This document shows positions 1 through 6,520 of a DNA stretch of 25,411 bases, one piece after another; position 1 is the stretch's first letter; every line of letters begins with the position of its first letter. The notes beneath the pieces were generated by a model. That model saw only the letters and a program-made list of their open reading frames with translations. It searched no databases and was not told the origin of the DNA. Source of the DNA: Clostridia bacterium (GTDB lineage Bacteria; Bacillota; Clostridia; Oscillospirales; CAG-272); the NCBI GenBank assembly GCA_017451975.1, contig JAFTNI010000021.1, positions 1 to 25,411 of the forward strand. Reading direction: 5' to 3'. Both the position numbers and the translations under genes were made by a program.

Positions 1-18
1 GCCTATGATAGCACCAAG

Positions 19-59
19 CCTTCCCCTCTTATTAGGGGAAGGGGGACCGCACGGGGTCC
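19..59. repeat. Two adjacent inverted repeats (dispersed repeat fragment)
   Basis: CCTTCCCCT (19-27) pairs with AGGGGAAGG (34-42), and GGACC (44-48) pairs with GGTCC (55-59). Relatives of the first hairpin occur at 4963-4985 and 6381-6408, so it belongs to a repeat family dispersed in this genome. The rest of 1-340 holds no supportable gene. It contains another short hairpin (204-222) and GC-rich repeat-like sequence. Confidence 0.6.
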
Positions 60-203
60 TCAAATGATGCGAAGCATCGTTTGGGGTTCTCGGTTTGCGG
101 TGGATGAGGTGTTCTTTCGTTATTATTATAAAAGTAAAAAATTTAAATTAAAAGCGATGGTACACCTCATCAGTCACGCTTATGCAGGGGAAGCCATAGA
201 GGC

Positions 204-222
204 GGGCGAACACAGTTCGCCC
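204..222. repeat. Short perfect inverted repeat in intergenic DNA
   Basis: GGGCGAAC (204-211) and GTTCGCCC (215-222) are perfect 8-nt arms around a 3-nt loop, followed by a GGGGC-rich stretch up to about 280. No poly-T tract follows on either strand, so it is more likely a dispersed repeat remnant than a terminator. Confidence 0.45.
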
Positions 223-340
223 CTACGAATGTGCAAAGATTTTTGTGTAATCGGTAGGGGCTGGCGCCCTCGACAACCCGTGAAATTTGCATAAAATCCC
301 CACGCCCTGCACGCGGCTGGGCATTACCGCGGCAATACGC

Positions 341-370
341 AAAAAACGCACATCTTTCGATGTGCGTTTT
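341..370 (-). terminator. Intrinsic terminator of the RNase J gene
   Basis: Perfect 12-bp stem: AAAACGCACATC (343-354) pairs with GATGTGCGTTTT (359-370) around a TTTC loop. Read on the minus strand, the stem ends in a run of T residues and starts about 5 nt after the RNase J stop codon, which is the classical geometry of a Rho-independent terminator. Confidence 0.9.
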
Positions 371-374
371 ACTT

Positions 375-2048
375 TTACTGTATTTCCATTATGATTGGTA
401 CGATCATGGGTTTGCGCTTTGTTTGTTGGTTTACGTATTTTGCAACCTCGTCTTTGATTTTGAACTTCATCTGGTTCCAATCGTTGCCGCGGTCGAAGCA
501 AATATTGATGGTATCGCGCGCGATTGTTTTGATATTGTCGATAAGCGCTTCCGATTCCTTTGCGTAAACGAAGCCGCGCGAAATAACCTCGGGCCCCGTT
601 ACGATTTCGTCGTATGTGCGGTCTATAACCGTTACGATGGTTATAATACCGTCGGAGGAGAGTATTTTTCTGTCGCGCAGAACTACGTTGCCAACGTCGC
701 CAACACCGTAGCCGTCTACAAGCACGACGCCTGCAGGCACTGTGCCCGCCCAGCGCGCGCCCTTTGCGTCGATTTCAAGCACCTTACCTATTTCGCCCAC
801 GAAAATATTGTACGGGGGCATACCCATTTGCTCGGCAAGCTCCTTGTGTATGTGAAGGTGGCGCGCCTCGCCGTGAACGGGCATGAAAAATTCGGGTTTT
901 GTGAGAGCATGGAAAATTTTCAGCTCCTCGCGGCAGGCGTGGCCCGAAACGTGAACCTCTGCCACGGAATCGGAAAGCACGGTAACGCCCTTGCGGTAAA
1001 GCTCGTTTATAATGTTGCCCACAAGCTTTTCGTTGCCCGGTATGGCGGAAGCGCTGATTATAACCACGTCCTCGGGGGACATTTCAACCTTATCGTGCAT
1101 GCTGTACGCCATGCGGTAAAGCGCGCTCATGGGCTCGCCCTGGCTACCCGTGGAAACTATAACGAGCTTAGAGGCGGGGTAGCGCTTTATTTCGCCTATA
1201 TCGATAAGCGTGCCGTCGGGCATATTCATATAATCAAGCTCTGTTGCCGCGCCTATTACGTTTATCATGCTTCTGCCCGTAACGGCAACCTTTCTGCCGT
1301 ACTTAACCGCGAGGTCTATGACCTGCTGAACGCGGTGAACATTTGAAGAAAACGTGGAAATTATAATTCTTTTGTTTTTATATTCCTCGAAGTAGCGCTC
1401 GAGCGATTCGCCAACGCGGCGCTCCGAATGTGTGTAGCCCTCGCGCTCCACGTTTGTGGATTCGCACATGAGAAGCTTTACGCCTGCTCTGCCAAGCTCG
1501 CCCAGGCGCGTGAGGTCGGTCATCTCGCCTTCTACGGGTGTTGGATCTATTTTGAAGTCGCCTGAATGCACCACAACGCCGACGGGCGTTTTGATTGCGA
1601 GGCAAAGCGAATCGGCAATAGAGTGGTTTACATGAATGAACTCTATTTCGAAAACGCCAGCCTTTACTTTTTCGCCCGCAGAAACGCAAATAAGCTCGGG
1701 CGCGTGGCTGAAGGTATGCTCCTGAAATTTATTGAGCAGTATGCCGAGCGTGAGGCGCGTGCCGTAAACGGGCACGGGTAGCTTCTGCAAAACGTAGGGA
1801 AGCGAGCCTATATGGTCCTCGTGGCCGTGCGTGAGGAAAATGCCCTTTATTTTTTGCAGGTTGTTCTGAAGGTAAGTTACATCGGGCACTACGAGGTCTA
1901 TGCCCAGCATATCGTCATCAGGAAAGCCCAGGCCGCAATCTATTACTATAATATTATCGCCGTATTCAAGCGCGGTTATATTTTTGCCTATTTCGCCAAG
2001 ACCGCCGAGGGGTATTATGCGAAGCTTTTTAAGTTTTGTTTTAGCCAT
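375..2048 (-). CDS. rnj: Ribonuclease J
   Basis: Metallo-beta-lactamase/beta-CASP ribonuclease, 557 aa, close to the 555 aa of B. subtilis RNase J1. The family acts as a 5'-to-3' exonuclease and endonuclease in mRNA decay and RNA maturation in Firmicutes. The zinc-binding signature HGHEDH is at residues 74-79, followed by HSGDFKID near residue 160 (beta-lactamase motif). A VHGEARHLHIHKE stretch near residue 395 carries the late histidines of the beta-CASP domain. The start ATG is preceded by a weak GGAA ribosome binding site. The gene is monocistronic: it has its own promoter (2341-2369), a leader of nearly 290 nt and a terminator directly after the stop. Family assignment is secure. Whether it is a J1- or J2-type paralogue cannot be told from this window. 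Confidence 0.97.
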   Translation of the reverse strand: MAKTKLKKLRIIPLGGLGEIGKNITALEYGDNIIVIDCGLGFPDDDMLGIDLVVPDVTYLQNNLQKIKGIFLTHGHEDHIGSLPYVLQKLPVPVYGTRLTLGILLNKFQEHTFSHAPELICVSAGEKVKAGVFEIEFIHVNHSIADSLCLAIKTPVGVVVHSGDFKIDPTPVEGEMTDLTRLGELGRAGVKLLMCESTNVEREGYTHSERRVGESLERYFEEYKNKRIIISTFSSNVHRVQQVIDLAVKYGRKVAVTGRSMINVIGAATELDYMNMPDGTLIDIGEIKRYPASKLVIVSTGSQGEPMSALYRMAYSMHDKVEMSPEDVVIISASAIPGNEKLVGNIINELYRKGVTVLSDSVAEVHVSGHACREELKIFHALTKPEFFMPVHGEARHLHIHKELAEQMGMPPYNIFVGEIGKVLEIDAKGARWAGTVPAGVVLVDGYGVGDVGNVVLRDRKILSSDGIITIVTVIDRTYDEIVTGPEVISRGFVYAKESEALIDNIKTIARDTINICFDRGNDWNQMKFKIKDEVAKYVNQQTKRKPMIVPIIMEIQ

Positions 2049-2334
2049 TAAATATTCCGTAAAAATTCGCTTTTTGCGAAAGTTCCTTTCTGTAAAATTT
2101 GCAATGCGCTAAAAATAAGCGCAAAAACGTATTCCGTACAGCTTTGTACGGTAAAAAACTACTATGTATTGCACCGCAAAAAATCTCCCGAGCATTTTTT
2201 GCGCAGCAAAGTGTGAGAGCTTAAAGAGTTGCCCGACGTTTTTCACAAACCTTTTGAAAAACATCTTGGCAAAAAATATAAAAATCGGGGCTTGCCCCAA
2301 AATAATCACCGCAAAACACCTTTTGCGGTCGGCT
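2049..2334 (-). promoter_or_regulatory. Long structured 5' leader of the RNase J mRNA
   Basis: If transcription starts about 7 nt after the -10 box (near 2334), the RNase J mRNA has a leader of roughly 286 nt. Visible hairpins, in order on the minus strand, are a 9-bp stem at 2308-2329 almost at the 5' end, a GGGG/CCCC mini-hairpin near 2287-2298 followed by a U-rich tract, and a 7-bp stem at 2134-2151. No coding sequence is supportable in it. It is not a riboswitch class that I recognise. Control of its own synthesis by the RNase is an inference. Confidence 0.5.
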
Positions 2335-2340
2335 GATATT

Positions 2341-2369
2341 ATTATACCGCTTTTTTGCTGTTTTGGCAA
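2341..2369 (-). promoter_or_regulatory. Sigma-A promoter for RNase J
   Basis: On the minus strand, TTGCCA (2369-2364) is separated by exactly 17 nt from a perfect TATAAT (2346-2341). It points to the RNase J gene with no other gene between. Confidence 0.85.
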
Positions 2370-2390
2370 TAGTTTTTTCGCTTTTATTCT
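2363..2390 (+). promoter_or_regulatory. Possible divergent promoter for the small membrane protein
   Basis: TTGGCA (2363-2368), 16 nt, then TATTCT (2385-2390) on the plus strand. The -35 box overlaps the -35 box of the RNase J promoter, because the TTGGCAA sequence reads as TTGCCAA on the other strand. The -10 box is imperfect, so this is tentative. Confidence 0.35.
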
Positions 2391-2491
2391 TCGCAAGTTA
2401 CGACATTTTATGCTTTGCGCGCGTATATATGTGAATATTTCCGCGCGCCGTGGAAATAATAACTAAAAATACCTTCGGAGGGAAAGTTTAA

Positions 2492-2764
2492 ATGAATATC
2501 CGCGAATATAAAAGAAACCTTATGGTTGTAAAAAATATAGATTCCGAAATTATAAGCGAAGCCTTTTTTATTCTGAAAAGCGGGGCGGGCGAGGATGACG
2601 AGGCGAAAATTTCCGCAGAGGCAGAGCGTATTATAAGGGAATGCGGCGAGTGCAAAAAGAAGCGCCGCACGTTGAGTGCGGCGTTTATATTCGTTTGTGC
2701 TTGCCTTGGTGCGCTTGCGCTTATATGCCTTGGCGCTATTATTATAGCTCACTTTACGGCGTAG
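2492..2764 (+). CDS. Small tail-anchored membrane protein, unknown function
   Basis: 90-aa protein that I do not recognise. A GGAGGG ribosome binding site lies about 9 nt before the ATG, which supports translation. Residues 1-58 are charged and helical and end in CGECKKKRR (51-59), a CxxC pair followed by a basic stop-transfer patch. Residues 61-86 form one strongly hydrophobic segment at the very C-terminus. This predicts a cytoplasmic N-terminal domain anchored by its tail, consistent with the positive-inside rule. It sits alone between the divergent RNase J promoter and the convergent ispE gene, and its last 16 nt overlap the end of ispE. Confidence 0.75.
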   Translation: MNIREYKRNLMVVKNIDSEIISEAFFILKSGAGEDDEAKISAEAERIIRECGECKKKRRTLSAAFIFVCACLGALALICLGAIIIAHFTA

Positions 2765-3651
2765 CTTTCGTTTTTGCGGCAAAGCCTGCATACGAAGGTT
2801 CTGGCTTCGCTTTCGAGCGCTTGCGCGGCGCTTTCTGCCGCCTTTTGTGAGGCAAAGAAACCGAAAACTGCGCTTCCGCTTCCGCTCATAAGGCTCATGA
2901 GCGCGCCGCGGCGGAGCATTTCCGCCTTGATTCTGAAAACGGCAGAGCCTTCGGGCAGAACGCTTTCGAAAATATTGTAGCTTGCGGCGGAAATAGCCGC
3001 GATATCGCCGTTTTCCACGGCAGATTTCATTTTTTCAAAATCCTCATGTGGTGAAAATTTGCCGTGAGCATCTATTGCCGCGTAAGCCTTGCCCGTGGAA
3101 ACCTTTTCCGTTTTCGGGTAAGCTACGAGAACCTGCGTTTCGGGCAGGTTGCGGCAGGGGGTTATGTTTTCGCCTATGCCGCCTACGAAGGCCGTGCCCT
3201 TATGCACGAGGAAGGGGACGTCTGCGCCGACCTTCGCGCCTATCGCCATAAGCTCCGCTTCGGTAAGTCGCGAGCCTGTGAGCTCGTTCAGCGCGATCAC
3301 AACCGCTGCGGCGTCGGAAGAGCCGCCGCCCAGGCCCGCCTCCATGGGAATGACCTTTTCTATTTCTATGAAAACCTCGTAGTTTTCTGTTTTCGTATAT
3401 TCAAAAAATATTTGCGCCATACCGTAGGCTATGTCGTTTTCGCCGTCGAGCTCGGGGTGGCCCTTGCAAACGACGTCTATTTTTTGCCCCACGGCGTTTT
3501 CTGTGAGCGTAACGCTCACTTTATCGTAAATACCTATTGTCTGCATAACGGAATCTATATCGTGGTAACCGTTTGCGCGTCTGCCCGTGACGCCGAGGCA
3601 GACGTTTATTTTTGCCGGGGCGAGCAGAGTTAATTCCTTTTTATTTTCCAT
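2749..3651 (-). CDS. ispE: 4-diphosphocytidyl-2-C-methyl-D-erythritol kinase
   Basis: GHMP-family kinase, 300 aa, typical length. It phosphorylates the 2-hydroxyl of CDP-methylerythritol with ATP in the non-mevalonate (MEP) isoprenoid pathway in the cytoplasm. The substrate-binding start PAKINVCL (12-19) with Lys14, the ATP-binding GHMP loop GLGGGSSDAA (106-115), a GADVPF segment with the likely catalytic Asp144, and the C-terminal MSGSGSAVFG motif (255-264) are all present. The start lies 10 nt after the DUF362 stop codon behind an AAGGCGG ribosome binding site, so the two genes are probably one transcript from the promoter at 4865-4893. Its 3' end overlaps the convergent small membrane gene by 16 bp, with no terminator visible. 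Confidence 0.96.
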   Translation of the reverse strand: MENKKELTLLAPAKINVCLGVTGRRANGYHDIDSVMQTIGIYDKVSVTLTENAVGQKIDVVCKGHPELDGENDIAYGMAQIFFEYTKTENYEVFIEIEKVIPMEAGLGGGSSDAAAVVIALNELTGSRLTEAELMAIGAKVGADVPFLVHKGTAFVGGIGENITPCRNLPETQVLVAYPKTEKVSTGKAYAAIDAHGKFSPHEDFEKMKSAVENGDIAAISAASYNIFESVLPEGSAVFRIKAEMLRRGALMSLMSGSGSAVFGFFASQKAAESAAQALESEARTFVCRLCRKNESYAVK

Positions 3652-3661
3652 TCTTACCGCC

Positions 3662-4834
3662 TTAACTGAATTTCGTTATTATATTTAGAAGAGGGTTTTT
3701 CTTCGTGTCTATGGCAACAAAGGGGCAAAGCTCCTGGCAGCAGAAGCAGCGTATGCAATTTTTTCTTATGATATGGGCTTTCTTTTTGCCTTCCTTATTC
3801 TTGCGCATTTCTATGGTGTGCTGCGGGCAAGAGGCGGCGCATTCGCCGCAGCCGCGGCAAAGCGAAAGGTTTATTTTCGGCTTCGGCGCGAAAATATTGC
3901 CCCATTTGCCCGTGGTGAAGTAGGTAAGCGCGCTGCCGCCGCCTTTTGTGCTGTCGGGCTCTACGAAATCGTGCATTGCGACGTTTTCGGGGTTTATGCC
4001 AACGACATTGAGCTTTTCCACGCTTTCGGGCATATAGCCGCGCTTCGCCGCTTCGCGAACCATGGGCACAGTGCCCTCGAATCCGAGTATCTTTTCGGCA
4101 AGCAGGTCGCTTGCAAAGGGGTTGCGCGCAGAAAGCAGGCAGCCTATTTTGCGCGGCGAGCCGCCCGTGGGGCCGTTGCCCTCCATGCCGACTATAGCAT
4201 CTGTTATGGCAATGATTTCTTTTTCCTCGCAGAACATTTTGCAAAGGTCGCAGATCATGCCTATAAAGCGCTCGTTTTCGGGGAAGGCGGCGTGCATTTC
4301 AAATTTCGTAACGCCTGGCACGGAGCCATAGAAGTTTTTCACCGCCGCGCTCATTTTCGTGAGCGAATGGCTTTTTAGCTTGCAAAGGTCTATAATAACG
4401 TCTGCTTCGTAAAGCGGAGTGATTATATCGAAATCGTGGCAGACGAGCGCTTTTTCAAAGCGCATTTTCTTCCAGGTAACGTCGCGGTTGAGTATATCGC
4501 CGTATTTTTCCGCTACGGGGGTTATGCCGCAGCCTTTATAAATGCTTTCCATTCTAGCCGCAGTGTAAAGCCCGCCGGGGCTTTCCGCAATTACGGGGGT
4601 AACGTTCATATCGCGAAGCAGGGAAAGCAGGGCATCGAGCACTGCGGGGTGAGTTGTCGCCGCCGCCTCGGGCTCTTTTTTCATAACGAGGTTGGGCTTT
4701 ACGGCCACCTTTTTGCCCGCAAAAAATTCGGCGTTTAAGCCGAGTGCGGCAAAGTGCGCCGCAAGTATATCTTTAATTTTCGCCGCGTCGTATTCCTCTG
4801 CGCGCGAAAGCATAACAGTATCAAAAACGTTCAT
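3662..4834 (-). CDS. DUF362 domain protein with two C-terminal 4Fe-4S clusters
   Basis: 390 aa. Residues from about 40 to 280 match the DUF362 family, with conserved stretches such as AVKPNLVMKKEPEAAATTHP, LKSHSLTKMSAAVKNFYG and DAIVGMEGNGPTGG. The C-terminus carries a bacterial two-cluster ferredoxin domain: CRGCGECAASCP, then CIRCFCCQELCP. In the second motif an extra cysteine interrupts the usual spacing. The protein has no signal peptide and is probably a cytoplasmic redox or metal-related protein. DUF362 proteins are widespread in anaerobes, and their reaction is not established. The ATG has an excellent CGGAGGT ribosome binding site and a clear promoter. It is the first gene of a probable operon with ispE. 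Confidence 0.93.
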   Translation of the reverse strand: MNVFDTVMLSRAEEYDAAKIKDILAAHFAALGLNAEFFAGKKVAVKPNLVMKKEPEAAATTHPAVLDALLSLLRDMNVTPVIAESPGGLYTAARMESIYKGCGITPVAEKYGDILNRDVTWKKMRFEKALVCHDFDIITPLYEADVIIDLCKLKSHSLTKMSAAVKNFYGSVPGVTKFEMHAAFPENERFIGMICDLCKMFCEEKEIIAITDAIVGMEGNGPTGGSPRKIGCLLSARNPFASDLLAEKILGFEGTVPMVREAAKRGYMPESVEKLNVVGINPENVAMHDFVEPDSTKGGGSALTYFTTGKWGNIFAPKPKINLSLCRGCGECAASCPQHTIEMRKNKEGKKKAHIIRKNCIRCFCCQELCPFVAIDTKKNPLLNIITKFS

Positions 4835-4864
4835 TTTCTACCTCCGAAAATGTATTACTTTTAT

Positions 4865-4893
4865 ATTGTACCATATCCGCGCAGCTTTTGCAA
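4865..4893 (-). promoter_or_regulatory. Sigma-A promoter of the DUF362-ispE operon
   Basis: On the minus strand, TTGCAA (4893-4888), a 17-nt spacer and TACAAT (4870-4865) lie about 30 nt before the DUF362 start codon. The spacing is ideal and both boxes are near consensus. Confidence 0.82.
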
Positions 4894-4962
4894 TGTATTT
4901 TTTTGCGAAGCGCGCGGAAATCGCGGCAGGGCGGAGTCGAAACCCGCACCGCCGCTTCGATA

Positions 4963-4985
4963 CCTATTAAAAGGGGAAGGCTTTG
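4963..4985. repeat. Fragment of a dispersed GGGGAAGG repeat
   Basis: The CTATTAAAAGGGGAAGGCT stretch resembles half of the hairpins at 19-42 and 6381-6408. It lies just outside the terminator of the AT-rich module, in the same orientation as the copy at 6388-6408 on the module's other side. The neighbouring GGCGGAGTCGAAA (4930-4942) recurs in inverted form near 19825-19837. Confidence 0.4.
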
Positions 4986-4987
4986 CT

Positions 4988-5014
4988 AAAAAAACGCTCC
5001 CGAAAGGGGAGCGT
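4988..5014 (-). terminator. Intrinsic terminator after the AT-rich two-gene module
   Basis: ACGCTCCC (4994-5001) pairs with GGGAGCGT (5007-5014) around a GAAAG loop. On the minus strand the stem runs straight into seven T residues (4994-4988). It lies 78 nt past the stop codon of the gene at 5092-5706 and upstream of the DUF362 promoter, so it insulates the two transcripts. Confidence 0.8.
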
Positions 5015-5091
5015 GAAAATTAATTTCAGATATTAAATATATGTAGATGGTTACATTATAGCTTGTCTTCTGCCGCGAGGTTATGAGTATA

Positions 5092-5706
5092 TTATTGTAT
5101 TTCAAATACTATTTCATAACCATTTACCACAACACAATATTGTGAATTAAAGTTAGGGATATATGCGTAATAGGTGGTAAATTCCTTTCCAATAAACTCG
5201 TTATTTTTTTTCAAAAATTCAAACTCCGTATTATAGGAATCTAATATCTCCAGTTCACCGCCGGAGGTGTCAAAAATAGTTATAAAATAGTCGTTTGTAT
5301 TTTTATACTGATAAATATATACAGTAATTCCATTAGAAATTTTTTGAAATATTCTTTTGGTGTTCAACCCGGTTCCTATCTTCCACCCGTTTGAGTTTTT
5401 TGGTATGATTAGGCATGTATAAGCATCATTTTTACAATCAACAACAAGATCACAATCAGTACCCTCTACTATAAGTTCAATGTTAGATTTTCCCGAAGTA
5501 TAATATTCATACGATGATTTAGGAGAGTCAAACGTTATAAAAAGATTTTCAAAAGGTAAAATTGTCAAAACAGCAATCAATGCTACTGCTACACCTGTAG
5601 AAACAAAATACAGTACACGTTTGTGTGATACAATAGATTTTCGTATTACTATAATTGAAAATATAAGAAAAATTATGCCAATAATTAATCTGATAATACC
5701 AAACAC
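5092..5706 (-). CDS. Two-helix membrane protein with large extracytoplasmic domain, unknown function
   Basis: 204 aa, not recognised. Residues 2-22 and about 33-52 are hydrophobic helices joined by a short basic loop (RKSIVSHKR). The remaining 150 residues are polar, rich in Asn, Tyr and beta-prone stretches, and probably lie outside the cell. The start is GTG, behind a GGAGGAG ribosome binding site that is embedded in the last codons of the upstream gene (4-nt gap), so translation is coupled. Codon use is AT-rich, unlike the GC-rich third positions of all neighbours, which points to foreign origin. It is the second gene of a two-gene operon with its own promoter and terminator. Confidence 0.8.
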   Translation of the reverse strand: MFGIIRLIIGIIFLIFSIIVIRKSIVSHKRVLYFVSTGVAVALIAVLTILPFENLFITFDSPKSSYEYYTSGKSNIELIVEGTDCDLVVDCKNDAYTCLIIPKNSNGWKIGTGLNTKRIFQKISNGITVYIYQYKNTNDYFITIFDTSGGELEILDSYNTEFEFLKKNNEFIGKEFTTYYAYIPNFNSQYCVVVNGYEIVFEIQ

Positions 5707-5710
5707 TAAA

Positions 5711-6169
5711 TCACTCCTCCGTTAATGGAAAAATAGCCTCAACTTGTTTTTTTATAGTTTCACCTCTTGCCGGTCCAAGAAATATATTGCCTCTTACATA
5801 ACCGTACTCTCGTTTTTCAACGTATCCATTTTTTAATCTAACACAAAATTCAATAGCACAGAGTCTGCTGTTTGTTCTATCAGTCACGACAATGCTTGCT
5901 ACTTTATCAAGTGGAACTTTTAGAGTACCCAAAACATCAAATGTCCTTATGACCAATAAATTCTTTTTAAAATCTATAAAAACCCCCATAAGCCGTAAGT
6001 ATACCGAAAAAAAGCCGCATAACAATATCATAAGCAGAAAAAAAGCAAATGTGTTAATATCAAAAGAATCAAATAGAAATATAATAAAGAATATGAGGAA
6101 AAACAATGTGAAGAAAACAGCAGACAAACGCCAAAATATAGAATATATGTAAATATTTTTATTTTTCAT
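5711..6169 (-). CDS. Two-helix membrane protein with PH-like tail, unknown function
   Basis: 152 aa. Two long hydrophobic helices (about residues 10-32 and 39-60) are separated by a short loop. A soluble domain of about 90 residues follows, beginning VFIDFKKNLLVIRTF with a VPLDKVASIVV strand pattern. This layout is seen in bacterial PH-like membrane proteins, but that is a pattern-based guess. The ATG has an AAGGG ribosome binding site in the loop of a small AACCG/CGGTT hairpin. It is the first gene of the AT-rich pair, about 80 nt downstream of a perfect-consensus promoter. Base composition is visibly lower in GC than the flanking genes. Confidence 0.8.
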   Translation of the reverse strand: MKNKNIYIYSIFWRLSAVFFTLFFLIFFIIFLFDSFDINTFAFFLLMILLCGFFSVYLRLMGVFIDFKKNLLVIRTFDVLGTLKVPLDKVASIVVTDRTNSRLCAIEFCVRLKNGYVEKREYGYVRGNIFLGPARGETIKKQVEAIFPLTEE

Positions 6170-6258
6170 TAACGAAACCGCCCTTCGGTTAAATTATCAT
6201 AAAGGTTTAATATAGGGTCATAGTATCTGGTATATAAATAGTAAAAGTTTGTTATTAT

Positions 6259-6287
6259 ATTATATCATACACGATATTCTTTGTCAA
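6259..6287 (-). promoter_or_regulatory. Perfect-consensus sigma-A promoter of the AT-rich module
   Basis: On the minus strand, TTGACA (6287-6282), exactly 17 nt, then TATAAT (6264-6259). All twelve consensus bases match. The predicted transcript starts near 6252 and has a leader of about 80 nt before the ATG at 6169. Confidence 0.9.
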
Positions 6288-6325
6288 TGTTCCGCTAGCA
6301 GCTCTTTTCTCAAGCTCTCTACGCG

Positions 6326-6354
6326 TGTCATTCTTGAGCGAAGCGAAGAATCTC
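6326..6354. repeat. Dispersed TGTCATTCTTGAGCGAAGCG-type repeat
   Basis: The 29-bp stretch beginning TGTCATTCTTGAGCGAAGCG and ending in AAGAATCTC matches a short intergenic repeat type that I know from many bacterial genomes. A degenerate inverted relative occurs at 19849-19870. It is non-coding and its function is unknown. Confidence 0.55.
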
Positions 6355-6380
6355 GCGGCGGTAAAAAGCGAAGTTGGACA

Positions 6381-6408
6381 CCTTCCTCCGATAAGAGGGG
6401 GAAGGCTT
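6381..6408. repeat. Inverted repeat, relative of the hairpin at 19-42
   Basis: CCTTCCTCC (6381-6389) pairs with GGGGGAAGG (6397-6405) with one G-T wobble. Together with 6326-6354 it fills most of the 351-nt gap between the AT-rich module and the GH28 gene. The rest of that gap holds the two divergent promoters. Confidence 0.5.
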
Positions 6409-6451
6409 GAAAGATTCAAAAATCGATTTCTGCGCAAGCCGTAAAATACGG

Positions 6452-6480
6452 TTGCTTTTTTTTGCAGCATATGCTAAAAT
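6452..6480 (+). promoter_or_regulatory. Sigma-A promoter of the GH28 gene
   Basis: TTGCTT (6452-6457), a 17-nt spacer and TAAAAT (6475-6480), about 40 nt before the start codon. A CCGTA/TACGG mini-hairpin (6439-6451) abuts the -35 box. Confidence 0.72.
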
Positions 6481-6520
6481 AAATATATTAATACAAAAAT
6501 AATGACTTGGGAGAGAAACT

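Noticed and set aside
64..294. 76-codon frame in the left intergenic region
   Set aside because: It runs through inverted repeats, has no ribosome binding site, and encodes nothing recognisable.
360..1346. 328-codon plus-strand open frame opposite RNase J
   Set aside because: It lies wholly within or just beyond the secure RNase J gene, has no ribosome binding site or recognisable protein pattern, and its openness follows from the codon bias of the real gene.
6255..6470. 71-codon minus-strand frame between the AT-rich module and the GH28 gene
   Set aside because: It is built from two dispersed repeats and covers the module's promoter.
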